The notes below the pieces were generated by a model that searched no databases, was not told the DNA's origin, and saw nothing but the letters and a program-made list of their open reading frames with translations. Below, piece after piece: positions 1 to 8,702 of a stretch of DNA of 63,357 bases. Positions within the stretch are counted from its first letter, which is position 1. Each line of letters begins with the position of its first letter. The position numbers and the translations under genes were made by a program. This DNA is from Gammaproteobacteria bacterium (GTDB lineage: Bacteria; Pseudomonadota; Gammaproteobacteria; GRL18): assembly GCA_027012135.1 (NCBI GenBank), contig JALUZF010000167.1, positions 1-63,357 of the forward strand. The letters run 5' to 3'.

Positions 1-57
1 TTTTACGGTTCGGATCTGCAGTATTTAATTATGCAGGATATCCTGGTAACCAAGTAA
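1..57 (+). CDS. C-terminal end of an upstream gene (partial, unidentified)
   Basis: The first 19 codons are open in frame 1 and end with TAA at 55-57, immediately before the ATG of the glycosyltransferase at 58. The 18 residues visible (ending ILVTK) are too few to identify. The zero-base junction indicates that the gene belongs to the same operon as the LPS-type genes that follow. A core-sugar kinase or another transferase would fit the context, but that is only a guess. Confidence 0.6.
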   Translation, partial: FYGSDLQYLIMQDILVTK

Positions 58-1188
58 ATGGCCCAATATGTCCTGCAGCTCTGCCATGGTTATGATGCTC
101 CTTTTGCGGATGTCGCCAGACAGTATGCCAGTCTGTTTAAAGGGCGTAATTTCCGGGTCATCACGGTATTTTTAACGGGGAAGAGTAATCCGGAGGTTAT
201 TGCTGAGGTAGATTCGGACGAAGTACTTTTTCTTGAGAATACCTCAAAGGAATTACGGGGGCTGAAACGCAAGCAGGTTCACCAGGTAAAACAATTACAT
301 GCCCGCTATGGGTTTAAATTGATCCTGGCGCATCGATATAAGGCTGTTTTTATATCCTGCCATATTAAGCAGGTTCCCGTGGTGGGTATTCATCACGCTT
401 TTGGAGATTATCAGCGTTTTATGAGGCGCTGGTTTGTATACCAGCATAAAAACAGACTGGCTCTGCTTGGGGTTTCCAATGCAATCAGGGATGATTTAAG
501 GCGCTCACTGGTATACTTTCCAGAGGACAGAATTCAGACTCTTTACAATCGTATTAATGTAGAACAGCTGGAAGCATCACATCTGGCTAAAAATACAGCC
601 AGAGCAAAACTTGGTATTGCACAGGACAGGTATGTTTTTGCTAATGTCGGGCGTTTGCATCCGGATAAAGACCAGAAGACTTTGATAGATGCATTTGCCA
701 GGATTGCAGAACAAATGCCCAATGCCTGTCTGGTAATAATAGGAAAAGGGCGGCTGGAACGGGTATTAAAAGAGCAGGTTAAGCAGTTAGGTCTGCAAAG
801 CAGGGTGCTTCTTCCAGGAACGGTAAAAAATGCCAGACGTTTTTTTACTGCCTTTGACTGTTTTGTGCTGAGCTCTGATTACGAGCCGTTTGGAATGGTC
901 TTACTGGAAGCTATTGCCGCCAATGTACCTGTACTAGCGACCAGTGTGGGGGGGGCCAGTGAGATCATTACAGACCCTCAATACTTATTTGATGTAGGTG
1001 ATGCAAAGCGTTTATCGGAACTTATGCGGGATTTTTATCAAATGGATGCAGATTCTATTAATAAATTAAAGGAAAACAATTATCGCTGGATGATGCAGAA
1101 TTTTACAGATGATGCCGTATATAAGACATTCTGGTCATATACTTTTATTCAGCAATTTTTAAACACTGGTAATAACAAAGCAGTTTAA
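58..1188 (+). CDS. Family 4 glycosyltransferase, LPS/cell-surface polysaccharide
   Basis: This 376-residue protein has the two-domain GT-B layout of group 1 (GT4) glycosyltransferases, which transfer a sugar from a nucleotide donor at the cytoplasmic face of the inner membrane. The donor-binding half starts near residue 190 with NVGRLHPDKDQ. It continues with IIGKGRLE near 226 and the acidic nucleotide-sugar motif SSDYEPFGMVLLEAIAANVPV near 272-292, whose EPFG...E pattern is characteristic of the family. No signal peptide or membrane segment is present. The ATG abuts the stop of the preceding gene and the next gene starts 4 bases after this one ends, so it lies in an operon. The neighbours mig-14 and dnpA-like suggest a role in LPS core assembly (compare WapH of Pseudomonas). 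The acceptor and the sugar cannot be told. Confidence 0.88.
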   Translation: MAQYVLQLCHGYDAPFADVARQYASLFKGRNFRVITVFLTGKSNPEVIAEVDSDEVLFLENTSKELRGLKRKQVHQVKQLHARYGFKLILAHRYKAVFISCHIKQVPVVGIHHAFGDYQRFMRRWFVYQHKNRLALLGVSNAIRDDLRRSLVYFPEDRIQTLYNRINVEQLEASHLAKNTARAKLGIAQDRYVFANVGRLHPDKDQKTLIDAFARIAEQMPNACLVIIGKGRLERVLKEQVKQLGLQSRVLLPGTVKNARRFFTAFDCFVLSSDYEPFGMVLLEAIAANVPVLATSVGGASEIITDPQYLFDVGDAKRLSELMRDFYQMDADSINKLKENNYRWMMQNFTDDAVYKTFWSYTFIQQFLNTGNNKAV

Positions 1189-1192
1189 GATT

Positions 1193-2104
1193 ATGGTTTT
1201 TCAGTTTATAAAAAATCTCTGGTCAGATAATAAACTCTGGCAGGAAACAGATAAGGATACCTATATTCAGGCCTGTAAACAATATGGGAACAGTTTTTTA
1301 ACTCATCCCGTAGTTATATCTGCCATGTGTTCCATGCTTAATATTTCTGAGGTTTATTCGGCCTGCTATATTGAAGATAAACTGGCAGGTTCTATTGCAA
1401 ACTGGGGGCCTTATCTTGCAGGAGATAAACGCTATTTAAAAAAATCAAATCTACGTAGAGAAATCGATACCGGTAATTCTGAAGTAATTTTACCGGTATC
1501 GAATCAAACTCATATACCTCTGCCGGTTAAAGGACAGTTTATATCTGAGCTTAACCGTAAAAGCATTACTAATCTAAAACCTCAGAAAGAAACTCTGAGC
1601 CTGGCTCGTTCCATCCAGTCCGGTGGCTTTTCCAGAAAATTTCGATATAACAGAAGAAGAGAAGTTAAGTTATTTAAGGAAGCCGGAGGTGAAATCAGGC
1701 AACTGGAAAAACTGGATGAGGATCAAATAGCAAAAATATATATTGATCTATTTCAGAAACGTTGGGGAAAAAAACCTAAGGGTGAGCAACGATTAGCGGA
1801 ATTTCTGGCATATGTCCGACCACTGATAAAAGGTCATTATCTGACAATAGATGAACAGGCTATAGCAGTTCAATTGATTTATATTTCTGAAGGTGAAAAG
1901 GTTATTTCAGCAGAATATATTAATGGTGGAGTCGATCTGGCATATGGTCAGTATAGTCCCGGGAGTATTTTATCTTTTTTAAATATTCAGATGGCAGAAT
2001 CCATGGCACAGGAAAAACAGCTGCCCCTGCGTTTTTCATTTGGGATTACAGATAAAGAATATAAAAACAACTGGTGTGATCCGCATCCTGTGTTCAGGTG
2101 TTAA
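1193..2104 (+). CDS. mig-14: Mig-14 family protein (antimicrobial peptide tolerance)
   Basis: The 303-residue protein resembles the Mig-14 family, which has a GNAT-like fold. In Salmonella and Pseudomonas the family contributes to resistance to cationic antimicrobial peptides, probably through the envelope. Recognisable pieces are the central KFRYNRRREVKLFKEAGGEI, the segment LFQKRWGKKPKGEQRL, and the end FSFGITDKEYKNNWCDP. Length fits the family (about 300). It starts 4 bases after the glycosyltransferase and its stop is one base before the ATG of the deacetylase gene. The same pair, mig-14 next to the deacetylase gene dnpA, is found in the LPS-core locus of Pseudomonas aeruginosa, which supports both calls. 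The biochemical activity is not known from the sequence. Confidence 0.8.
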   Translation: MVFQFIKNLWSDNKLWQETDKDTYIQACKQYGNSFLTHPVVISAMCSMLNISEVYSACYIEDKLAGSIANWGPYLAGDKRYLKKSNLRREIDTGNSEVILPVSNQTHIPLPVKGQFISELNRKSITNLKPQKETLSLARSIQSGGFSRKFRYNRRREVKLFKEAGGEIRQLEKLDEDQIAKIYIDLFQKRWGKKPKGEQRLAEFLAYVRPLIKGHYLTIDEQAIAVQLIYISEGEKVISAEYINGGVDLAYGQYSPGSILSFLNIQMAESMAQEKQLPLRFSFGITDKEYKNNWCDPHPVFRC

Positions 2105-2105
2105 T

Positions 2106-3557
2106 ATGATCCATCATAAACCGCTTAGCTCTGCCAATCGTAAGTCACGTCTTTTAAATCAACTTAAAATTATTTTTCTTTTTCTGGTCATTCTGTTTCT
2201 AAGTATCAAGGGTTTTTATGGGATGGCTATTGCCCTTGTACTGTTAGGTTATATTATTAATGAAGTGTTTTTTTCAGATCATATTTTTTATGACGTAAAA
2301 CAGGACTATCAATATAATTTACAGGCAGAATATTCAGAAAATATTTTACTGGAAAATAATCAGATTATCTGGAAAAAGGAATATGCCAATAAAACTCTGC
2401 TTGTGGAAGTAGAACTATGTAGTACCTTTTCAGGCTATATTTTTGATCCTTATATTGAATTAAAAACACCATCTGATAGCCAGCTGCAATATTTTGAGCG
2501 GGGCTTAAAAGGGGGGCGGTATATCAATATTAGCCATATTAATGAAGGCTCAGAACATGAGAGTATTGAAGTCATCTTTCATGGTTGTCGACCCGTAAAT
2601 TCAAAAGCAATATTGCATGGTTTTAATAAACCAGATCTGTCAGAAAAAAACATACTGGTTATCGCTCCCCATGCGGATGATGCAGAAATAGCAGCCTTTG
2701 GCGTATACAGTCAGAATAACAGTTTTATAGCAACCATTACTGCCGGTGAACTAGAGGCAGAGTATTATGAATCTATAACGGCTTCAAAAGAACAGGCTTC
2801 TCAGTTAAAAGGCAAATTAAGAGCCTGGGACAGTATTTCTATTCCCCTCTGGGGGGGAATTAAAGCAGACAGGGTCATTCAACTGGGCTATTTTTGCCTG
2901 ACTTTAAAAACCATGCAGCAGAAGCCGGATCAGGACGTACAGTCAATTACTGCCGGGCTGGATAGGCCTTCTTACTTCCGCCTGTATAATCAGTGGGAAC
3001 TTGCGACAGATGAAACTGGTACTGCCAGCTGGAATAACCTGCTGGCAGATCTGCAGGAAATTATAAAGCAGATTCAACCCGATGTAATTATTACCGCTCA
3101 TCCGGAAATGGACCCTCATCAGGATCATTATTATGCAAGCCTGGCGATCCAGGAAGCCTGTCGGAAGTGCCAGCTTAGTCCTGATTTTTTTCTGTATGCC
3201 AACCATTATAATCATACTGATATATTCCCTTTCGGTCGTACAGGCAGTCTGCATTCTCTGGCTCCAGAATTTAAACCCGGTTATCTTTCTGTGTCTCCAG
3301 TTTCCTGTGCTCTGGATAAACAGATGCAGAATAATAAATTAATGGCTTTAACCATGATGCACGATTTACAAATACCGGTTCCCTTTAAAAAACAACTAAG
3401 AAAAAAACTACAGTACTGGTTTCTGGGACGCCATAAATACCAGATGGGTTATGATGAATACTTTAGAAAGGCGGTTATGCGCAATGAACTGTTCTACCGG
3501 GTGTCCACAAAGCAATTAAATGAGCTATTTATAGCACATCAACAAACAGGTGAATAA
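2106..3557 (+). CDS. dnpA: PIG-L/LmbE family de-N-acetylase, DnpA-like
   Basis: The 483-residue protein has a C-terminal PIG-L domain that would remove acetyl groups from N-acetylated sugars using a metal ion. The metal and catalytic motif APHADDAEIAAFG is near residue 190 (PHxDD), and the second motif HPEMDPHQDHYY lies near 335. The N-terminus has two hydrophobic stretches (about residues 18-50), so the protein is probably held at the inner membrane. An in-frame ATG at 2040 would overlap mig-14 by 65 bases; I prefer ATG 2106, one base after the mig-14 stop. In P. aeruginosa the homologue DnpA lies beside mig-14 and has been linked to antibiotic persistence. Here it probably trims an acetylated sugar of the LPS core. 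The exact substrate is inference. Confidence 0.8.
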   Translation: MIHHKPLSSANRKSRLLNQLKIIFLFLVILFLSIKGFYGMAIALVLLGYIINEVFFSDHIFYDVKQDYQYNLQAEYSENILLENNQIIWKKEYANKTLLVEVELCSTFSGYIFDPYIELKTPSDSQLQYFERGLKGGRYINISHINEGSEHESIEVIFHGCRPVNSKAILHGFNKPDLSEKNILVIAPHADDAEIAAFGVYSQNNSFIATITAGELEAEYYESITASKEQASQLKGKLRAWDSISIPLWGGIKADRVIQLGYFCLTLKTMQQKPDQDVQSITAGLDRPSYFRLYNQWELATDETGTASWNNLLADLQEIIKQIQPDVIITAHPEMDPHQDHYYASLAIQEACRKCQLSPDFFLYANHYNHTDIFPFGRTGSLHSLAPEFKPGYLSVSPVSCALDKQMQNNKLMALTMMHDLQIPVPFKKQLRKKLQYWFLGRHKYQMGYDEYFRKAVMRNELFYRVSTKQLNELFIAHQQTGE

Positions 3558-4288
3558 TGAGTTTAAGAAAAATTATTAATCGTTTTCTACAGGGAACACA
3601 GTATCAGGTTCAAAAAATCAATCCTGCATTAAATTCACCTGAAAAAAAATTCCTTAAGATTACTATAGAGTGTTTTCTGGCTAAAGCGGTACTGGAAAAC
3701 AGTAATTTTTATTTTGTTCAGATTGGCGCTAATGACGGCAGGAGAGCCGATGATTCTTATGATTTTATTATCCGGCATCATCTCAATGGTATAGTGGTTG
3801 AACCTTTAAAAGATATGTTTGAGCGTCTTTGTGAAAACTATGCTTCAGAGCCGCAAATTACTAAAATAAACAGGGCAATTCATAGTACAGCCAGGTCTAT
3901 GCCTCTTTACCGAATAAAAAATGATGCCAATGTTCCTGACTGGTGTCATGGTATTGCATCTTTTGATAAAAATCATTTAATGGACGGTGCTAAAAAGGTA
4001 CCGGATATTGAAAAATATATTGTAGAAGAAACAGTAGAATGTATTTCTCTTAATGAATTATTTTCACAGACCGGTGTTGAGCAAATAACCTTTCTGCAAA
4101 TTGACACGGAAGGTTATGATTTTGAAATTATTAAAATGATTGATTTTAACAAAATGAAACCTGCCATTATTCGCTATGAATGCAGTGTCCTGTCAGAACA
4201 GGACAATCAGGCCTGTATAGACTTACTTACTCAGCAGGGTTATCGCTTCTTTGATGAAGGTAATGATATCATTGCTGTACTGAACTAG
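3557..4288 (+). CDS. FkbM family SAM-dependent methyltransferase
   Basis: The 243-residue protein belongs to the FkbM family of methyltransferases, which put methyl groups on sugar or polyketide hydroxyls. The SAM-binding start is FYFVQIGANDGRRADD near residues 52-67, followed by the acidic strand GIVVEPL near 80-86. The family-typical segment FLQIDTEGYDFEIIKMID lies near 178-195. The ATG overlaps the last base of the deacetylase stop (TAATG), so translation is probably coupled. The 3' end overlaps the convergent SGNH hydrolase gene by 20 bases. A sugar of the LPS core or another surface glycan is the likely substrate by context. Confidence 0.85.
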   Translation: MSLRKIINRFLQGTQYQVQKINPALNSPEKKFLKITIECFLAKAVLENSNFYFVQIGANDGRRADDSYDFIIRHHLNGIVVEPLKDMFERLCENYASEPQITKINRAIHSTARSMPLYRIKNDANVPDWCHGIASFDKNHLMDGAKKVPDIEKYIVEETVECISLNELFSQTGVEQITFLQIDTEGYDFEIIKMIDFNKMKPAIIRYECSVLSEQDNQACIDLLTQQGYRFFDEGNDIIAVLN

Positions 4289-5501
4289 TTTGGTTTTTAT
4301 TTTCAGGCAGAATGTTATTTTTTTCTAATCCGGCATATATTGACTCAGCAAGGACGGTATAGCCCGCTTTATTAAAATGTTTCCAGTCAATCGGGCCATG
4401 AATAATCTGCTTTTTAGATGCTTCTCTGATATCAGGACGGGTATCTATAAAAGGAATATCCAGCGACTCGGACATTTGTTTTACCCTGCCTGCAATTTCA
4501 TCACTGCGCTGCATCAGTTCTTCAGAGGTATGGATTTCTATACTTTTAGTGGGATCTTCAGCAATAATATTGGAAGTACTGACTTTATCTGAAACCTTAG
4601 CATAGGATTCAATAACAGAAGGAAGGTAAACAACAACAATTTTGCTGTTTTTAAAGAATTTTTGTAAATAGGCTAATGAGCGTTTTGCAGCCATAAATCC
4701 AAGATCGGTTTCTTTTTCAGACAGTTCAAGCGCCGGTGATTGCAGGGCATCTGGAATTTTAACTTCCTTCCCGTTAACCCGGACAGCATTTACTTTACCT
4801 GTTACTCTAATATGAATGTCTCCTAGTTCTTCACCCACTTTCTTTTCTTTAAGCTCATGTTTTATAATTTTAAATACAGCTCTTGGAAACCAGCCAGTAT
4901 TACTGTCGATACCAGAAAAGGGGCCGGTTTTTCTTTTTTTAATGATTTCAAGAAAAAAATCATTCCATGCCTGGTCATTATTTATATTGTCCTGACCAAA
5001 TTCTGAAATAAAATCTTCCTTGATTTGTAAAACATTTTCGAGCAGGTCATTGCCGGCATAAAAATAGGCAAGAATAATATCGGGTTCCTGCAGGTCTGGT
5101 TCGATATTCCTTTTTATAAACTGATAGCGGGCTATAGGCTCACGTACCCAGCCTTTGATATTACTGGCACCACTTTTTCCAAAGCTAATAACATCTTTAC
5201 CAGTTAAATCATGTAAAACATGACCTGAGTTAAAAGCAGCGTTGGTATTGGGATCTATTTGTAAAATCCAGTCACCTTTGCCCTGAGCATAGGAGTCTCC
5301 GGCAATAGCTATATAATCTTCTGGCAGTCGTTCCGACTTGGAACTCTGTGCCAGAACGGCCAGACCAGCAGGTAATGCGAAATGAAATTTAACCGGGGTT
5401 TGAGTAATAAATTTATCTTCAATAACCGATTCGAGAATTAAAAAAGTACCGGCGATAACAATTAAGGACAACAGGATATTTATAAATGTAGTTTTTTTCA
5501 T
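4269..5501 (-). CDS. Membrane-anchored SGNH/GDSL-type hydrolase
   Basis: This 410-residue protein has one N-terminal membrane segment (about residues 7-25) and then an exported domain of the SGNH hydrolase type. Block I is AIAGDSYAQG (nucleophile Ser70), block III is FYAGNDLLEN (Asn151), and a C-terminal DWKHFNKAGY carries the Asp/His pair. Members remove or transfer acyl groups, often on polysaccharides. It stands on the opposite strand from the mig-14/dnpA/FkbM run and its end overlaps fkbM by 20 bases. The context suggests acetylation or de-acetylation of a surface polymer, but this is inference. The next gene upstream on the same strand, a glycosyltransferase, ends 73 bases before its ATG. 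Confidence 0.75.
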   Translation of the reverse strand: MKKTTFINILLSLIVIAGTFLILESVIEDKFITQTPVKFHFALPAGLAVLAQSSKSERLPEDYIAIAGDSYAQGKGDWILQIDPNTNAAFNSGHVLHDLTGKDVISFGKSGASNIKGWVREPIARYQFIKRNIEPDLQEPDIILAYFYAGNDLLENVLQIKEDFISEFGQDNINNDQAWNDFFLEIIKKRKTGPFSGIDSNTGWFPRAVFKIIKHELKEKKVGEELGDIHIRVTGKVNAVRVNGKEVKIPDALQSPALELSEKETDLGFMAAKRSLAYLQKFFKNSKIVVVYLPSVIESYAKVSDKVSTSNIIAEDPTKSIEIHTSEELMQRSDEIAGRVKQMSESLDIPFIDTRPDIREASKKQIIHGPIDWKHFNKAGYTVLAESIYAGLEKNNILPENKNQTSSVQQ

Positions 5502-5574
5502 TTTTTGCTTTTAAAAGTAATGTAACCCTTGCAAAGGTTATAGGATTATTAAGTTATTGTTTATTTTTTGAATA

Positions 5575-6621
5575 TTAAAGTTTTCCTAGCAGCTCTTTTA
5601 TACGATGATTCCAGGTGTAATTTTTCATAAAGTACTGGTGTCCCTGAAGAGCAATTTTTTCTCTTTCCCTGTCGTGCTTCAGATAATAGTTAACTTTATC
5701 ATTTAGTTCTTCTGAATCTCTATAGGTTTCTATATGCTTGCCGATTTCAAATAATTCATTTAATTCAGAACAGTATTCTGTCAGCAAAAAGCCCTGAGCA
5801 GCCAGGGTTTCAAAAATGCGCAAATTAACACCGGTTTCTACCCCGTAAAAAGTAGATCGGGTAATATTTAGAATGATTTTACTCTGGTGCAGCAAGCTAT
5901 GCAATTGATTGCCCCAGACCGGCTGGTAATTAATTTTGTCCTGTAACTGTGCCGATATCAGGGCATTATTTCGCTGCCATTTACTGCCGTATATATAGAT
6001 CTGGTGATCGACAAGGTGTTCGAGCAGGAAGATTCTGCGCATATCTGCGCTTCCGACAAACAGTACATCCAGAGATTTTTCTATTGTAGCAGGCACTTCA
6101 ATAGGGTTTGCTCCAAAGGGGAAATAAGAAGCGTTCAGTTGATCGTTCTTATTAATAAACTCTGTTGTGGTTTTAGAAAAAGAAAATATATGGTCATATA
6201 AAGGGAGTTCTTCAGTATAATAATAAACCAGCTCTCTTTTATTATTAAACAGGTTGCAGCTGTCTGTATCATAGAGATAAAGCTTAAAACCATATTGTTG
6301 TTTAATAGTTTGCATGAGCTGCAAATCAAAAAAACGGTATAAAAATCCTATCACAAGAATAATATCAGGTTGCTGTTCCTGCATAAGCTTTTGCAGGGCA
6401 TGACTGGTTATTTTAGGATTGCGGTAATAATCTTTTTTTAAAAACTGTCTGTTAAAGGCTTTCTTAACGGCAGAACTCAGTTTATAGAAGGATTTTTTTT
6501 CTAGTTTTTCAGAAGCAATATAATAAGTATCTTTAATATAGTTCTGTAGGGCAGAGGTAATTTCCTGACCAAGAGAAATTCCGCTGATACCATCGAGCAC
6601 TAGAATTTTTTTATTTTGCAT
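5575..6621 (-). CDS. CgeB-like glycosyltransferase (GT-B)
   Basis: The 348-residue protein resembles CgeB/spore-maturation-type glycosyltransferases of group 1. The first half has the Rossmann-like start KILVLDGISG and PDIILVIGFLYRF. The second half has DVLFVGSADMRR near residue 185 and then ILNITRSTFYGVETGVNLRIFETLAAQGF near 252-280, whose R-F/E-x-x-A core is the usual donor-sugar signature. The end TWNHRIKELL matches the common close of this family. There is no signal peptide, so it acts in the cytoplasm. With the SGNH gene downstream it forms a second, minus-strand surface-glycan unit. The donor and acceptor sugars are unknown. Confidence 0.78.
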   Translation of the reverse strand: MQNKKILVLDGISGISLGQEITSALQNYIKDTYYIASEKLEKKSFYKLSSAVKKAFNRQFLKKDYYRNPKITSHALQKLMQEQQPDIILVIGFLYRFFDLQLMQTIKQQYGFKLYLYDTDSCNLFNNKRELVYYYTEELPLYDHIFSFSKTTTEFINKNDQLNASYFPFGANPIEVPATIEKSLDVLFVGSADMRRIFLLEHLVDHQIYIYGSKWQRNNALISAQLQDKINYQPVWGNQLHSLLHQSKIILNITRSTFYGVETGVNLRIFETLAAQGFLLTEYCSELNELFEIGKHIETYRDSEELNDKVNYYLKHDREREKIALQGHQYFMKNYTWNHRIKELLGKL

Positions 6622-6792
6622 TATGATGTTAAATTTTTATTTGCTGAGTCAATTGTCTGGAAGTAAATTATAACATGAAAAGTTTTAGCGGTGTTCGGGG
6701 AACTGTAGAACTGAAAAAGTGGAAGAGACAGGCCGGCAGGCCAGTTGTTCTGCTGACAATGTAGTTGTTGTCAGAGGGATAATAATTTTGTG

Positions 6793-6823
6793 CCGGGTGC
6801 GGGAAAGATGACCGCACTCCCGG
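6793..6823 (-). terminator. GC-rich hairpin, possible terminator
   Basis: CCGGGTGCGG at 6793-6802 pairs with CCGCACTCCCGG at 6812-6823 with a two-base bulge. It lies just downstream of the minus-strand gene at 6835-7248. No clear T-run follows, so rho-independent termination is possible but not certain. I see nothing else in 6622-6834. Confidence 0.4.
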
Positions 6824-6834
6824 GATGGGGTGGC

Positions 6835-7248
6835 TTAGTTTGAGTCACCAAACCAGTCGTAACTGCAGTCCAGATGCTTGCGGATCTGGATAATGCCTTC
6901 CAGATCATCTTCTACCATGACCTGAATCGGTGACCGGTTTTTAAACTTTTTGCTGGCACGGGTCATCCAGAACAGGGACATTTTGGGATTGGTCGGATAA
7001 CTGGTGGACAGTGCATCAATAATACCCAGAATATGACGCAGACGTTCCTGTACTTCAGGCGTGTCCGGAAATGCGGTGTCGTGCCTGAACTTGCTCAGGT
7101 GACGGACTTTTACATTTTTGGGTAATGCCATAATGGAGAGAATATGTTCACCGTCCAGTTGCCACTGATCCATAATGTGCATCACGGCATTGGTGACTTT
7201 TATGTTATAATCCTCTTCGGACAATTCGTTTTGTGGTTGTGCTGTCAT
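6835..7248 (-). CDS. Orphan protein with antitoxin-like C-terminal domain (MbcA/ParS/Xre type)
   Basis: This is a 137-residue cytoplasmic protein. Its second half (about 85-137) reads ILGIIDALSTSYPTNP, then FWMTRASKKFKNRSPIQVMV, then a helix around DLEGIIQIRKHLD. That is the pattern of the MbcA/ParS/Xre antitoxin C-terminal domain (formerly DUF2384), where a short helix is followed by 'nrsPiqvl' and a closing helix. I see no RES-type toxin gene next to it, so if the domain call is right it is an orphan regulator rather than half of a toxin-antitoxin pair. It is divergent from the unknown genes that begin at 7443. The function is not established. Confidence 0.55.
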   Translation of the reverse strand: MTAQPQNELSEEDYNIKVTNAVMHIMDQWQLDGEHILSIMALPKNVKVRHLSKFRHDTAFPDTPEVQERLRHILGIIDALSTSYPTNPKMSLFWMTRASKKFKNRSPIQVMVEDDLEGIIQIRKHLDCSYDWFGDSN

Positions 7249-7442
7249 ATTGTGTTGCCTGTTTTACCTGATTAAAGGCTTAAAGTCCTAGTATTTTAGT
7301 CGGGTTTTATTGTATCATCTATTTTCTGTTATTTCTAACTAATTTTATCATCTTCTAAAGTTTGTCTATATGTCAGTCTGAAAAACTGTCAAAAGCACCT
7401 TTTAAACTGAATAAAGAGTTAACTGAATTAAAGAGGAAAGCC

Positions 7443-7859
7443 ATGTCTGAAGCAAGCGGATCTGAAAAAGTCTCATTTTTACTGGAGGGGCAGGAAGTTT
7501 TAACTTATGACCGTGCTATTGCCCTGACGGATCAGCAAAAGAACTACCTGGAGGATATGGACAGAACCCTGGAAGAAGGCTTTATTCTGGCTGGACAGAA
7601 GGTGGAGCAACCTGATCTGGAACAGAAAACTCAGTTTGTGGCCCTGAATCTGGTGCAGGCACTGCAAAAAGAAGACGATAAAACGGCCATTATACTGTTT
7701 TCTTACCTGGTGGATCGGATGCCGGATCTGAAACAGGCTAAGGCAAAGGTAAAAGAGAGCGAATCAGGTGATAAAATCGGAGTGGAATTTGTTTTTGATG
7801 AAATCAAACCGGAAGGGCAGAAACTGGAGTTTCATCCTAAACCGCCGGTGATGCATTAA
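7443..7859 (+). CDS. Unknown 138-residue cytoplasmic protein
   Basis: I do not recognise this protein. It is acidic and helical, with no signal peptide, membrane segment or cysteine pair. The reading frame is open from 7362, but ATG 7443 has a strong ribosome-binding site (AAGAGG seven bases upstream) and is the better start. It heads a run of three co-directional genes of unknown function (7443-9404), separated by 70 and 89 bases. Confidence 0.7.
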   Translation: MSEASGSEKVSFLLEGQEVLTYDRAIALTDQQKNYLEDMDRTLEEGFILAGQKVEQPDLEQKTQFVALNLVQALQKEDDKTAIILFSYLVDRMPDLKQAKAKVKESESGDKIGVEFVFDEIKPEGQKLEFHPKPPVMH

Positions 7860-7929
7860 GTTATTATCATGGGCAAAATTATATGGTTTATAACAGTTTG
7901 AGAAATAACTTTGTAAAAAAGGTAGTTGC

Positions 7930-8613
7930 ATGACTCTGGAATTTTTACCCCGTCCCGGTATGCGGGAGCGCCACCTGAAGCGGCAGTATCAGAATCCGCT
8001 GTTTGATAAAAACGTGCGGGAATTTGATGAGCAGCGTTTAAGCGGTGCCCGTTTTATGGATGAAAAAGAGCAGGAAGAATTCGGCCAGTCTTTTGTAAAG
8101 CTGGTGGAAGAAGTGGCTGAACTTAAACCCAATGAAGACAGTGAAGTATTACTGGAACTGAAAGCCCGCCTGGATCATGCTTATGAAGTCTGCAGCGGCC
8201 TGACAGGGGAGCATGAGGCAGAAAAGCAGGCCATTACCCGCCTTGTAGAAGTGATTATGGCCTCCATCTGGCAGGGAGCACAGGGTGACGCTGAAGCGGA
8301 GCAGAATCTGCACGAGGAAGCCCTGGCACGGAAAACCCATTTTCATCTACTGCGTTTTCCTGTTATTGCTGATTTACTCCGTGCCCGTTCACCCATTGCC
8401 GGGGATCAACTGGTACCGACTTTACTGAGTGAGTCAGAAGAGTCGCTGGAAGCGGCACTGACATTATTTGATAAGGAACAGTTAGAAGAAATTCTGCAGC
8501 AGAGTGAGACTTTGCTAGGTTCTTTGTCTGTTGCGGATAATTCAGGAATTTATCAGGCCCGTCTGGAGCAGATCCGCAGTAAATTATTAAGTCTGGTGCT
8601 TGAAACCCTATAG
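7930..8613 (+). CDS. Unknown 227-residue helical protein
   Basis: I do not recognise the family. The N-terminus is basic and proline-containing (FLPRPGMRERHLKRQYQNPL); the rest is strongly acidic and predicted to be all helix, with many Glu/Leu heptad-like stretches between residues 60 and 225. It has no signal peptide or membrane segment. AAAGG seven bases before ATG 7930 supports the start. It is the middle gene of the three-gene run at 7443-9404. Confidence 0.72.
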   Translation: MTLEFLPRPGMRERHLKRQYQNPLFDKNVREFDEQRLSGARFMDEKEQEEFGQSFVKLVEEVAELKPNEDSEVLLELKARLDHAYEVCSGLTGEHEAEKQAITRLVEVIMASIWQGAQGDAEAEQNLHEEALARKTHFHLLRFPVIADLLRARSPIAGDQLVPTLLSESEESLEAALTLFDKEQLEEILQQSETLLGSLSVADNSGIYQARLEQIRSKLLSLVLETL

Positions 8614-8702
8614 TTTATCCCCAATTAAGTCAGTTACATTCCCCCTTAATCCCTGGCCTAAAGAGCCATAGTTTTGGAGTCATATTAGCTCTGGAGTAAT
8701 AA

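Noticed and set aside
6835-7248. Complete toxin-antitoxin pair
   Set aside because: No RES-domain or other toxin gene lies on either side; the neighbour is divergent and unrelated.
7362-7442. Longer start for the 138-residue unknown protein
   Set aside because: The internal ATG 7443 has a much better ribosome-binding site, and the upstream part looks like leader.
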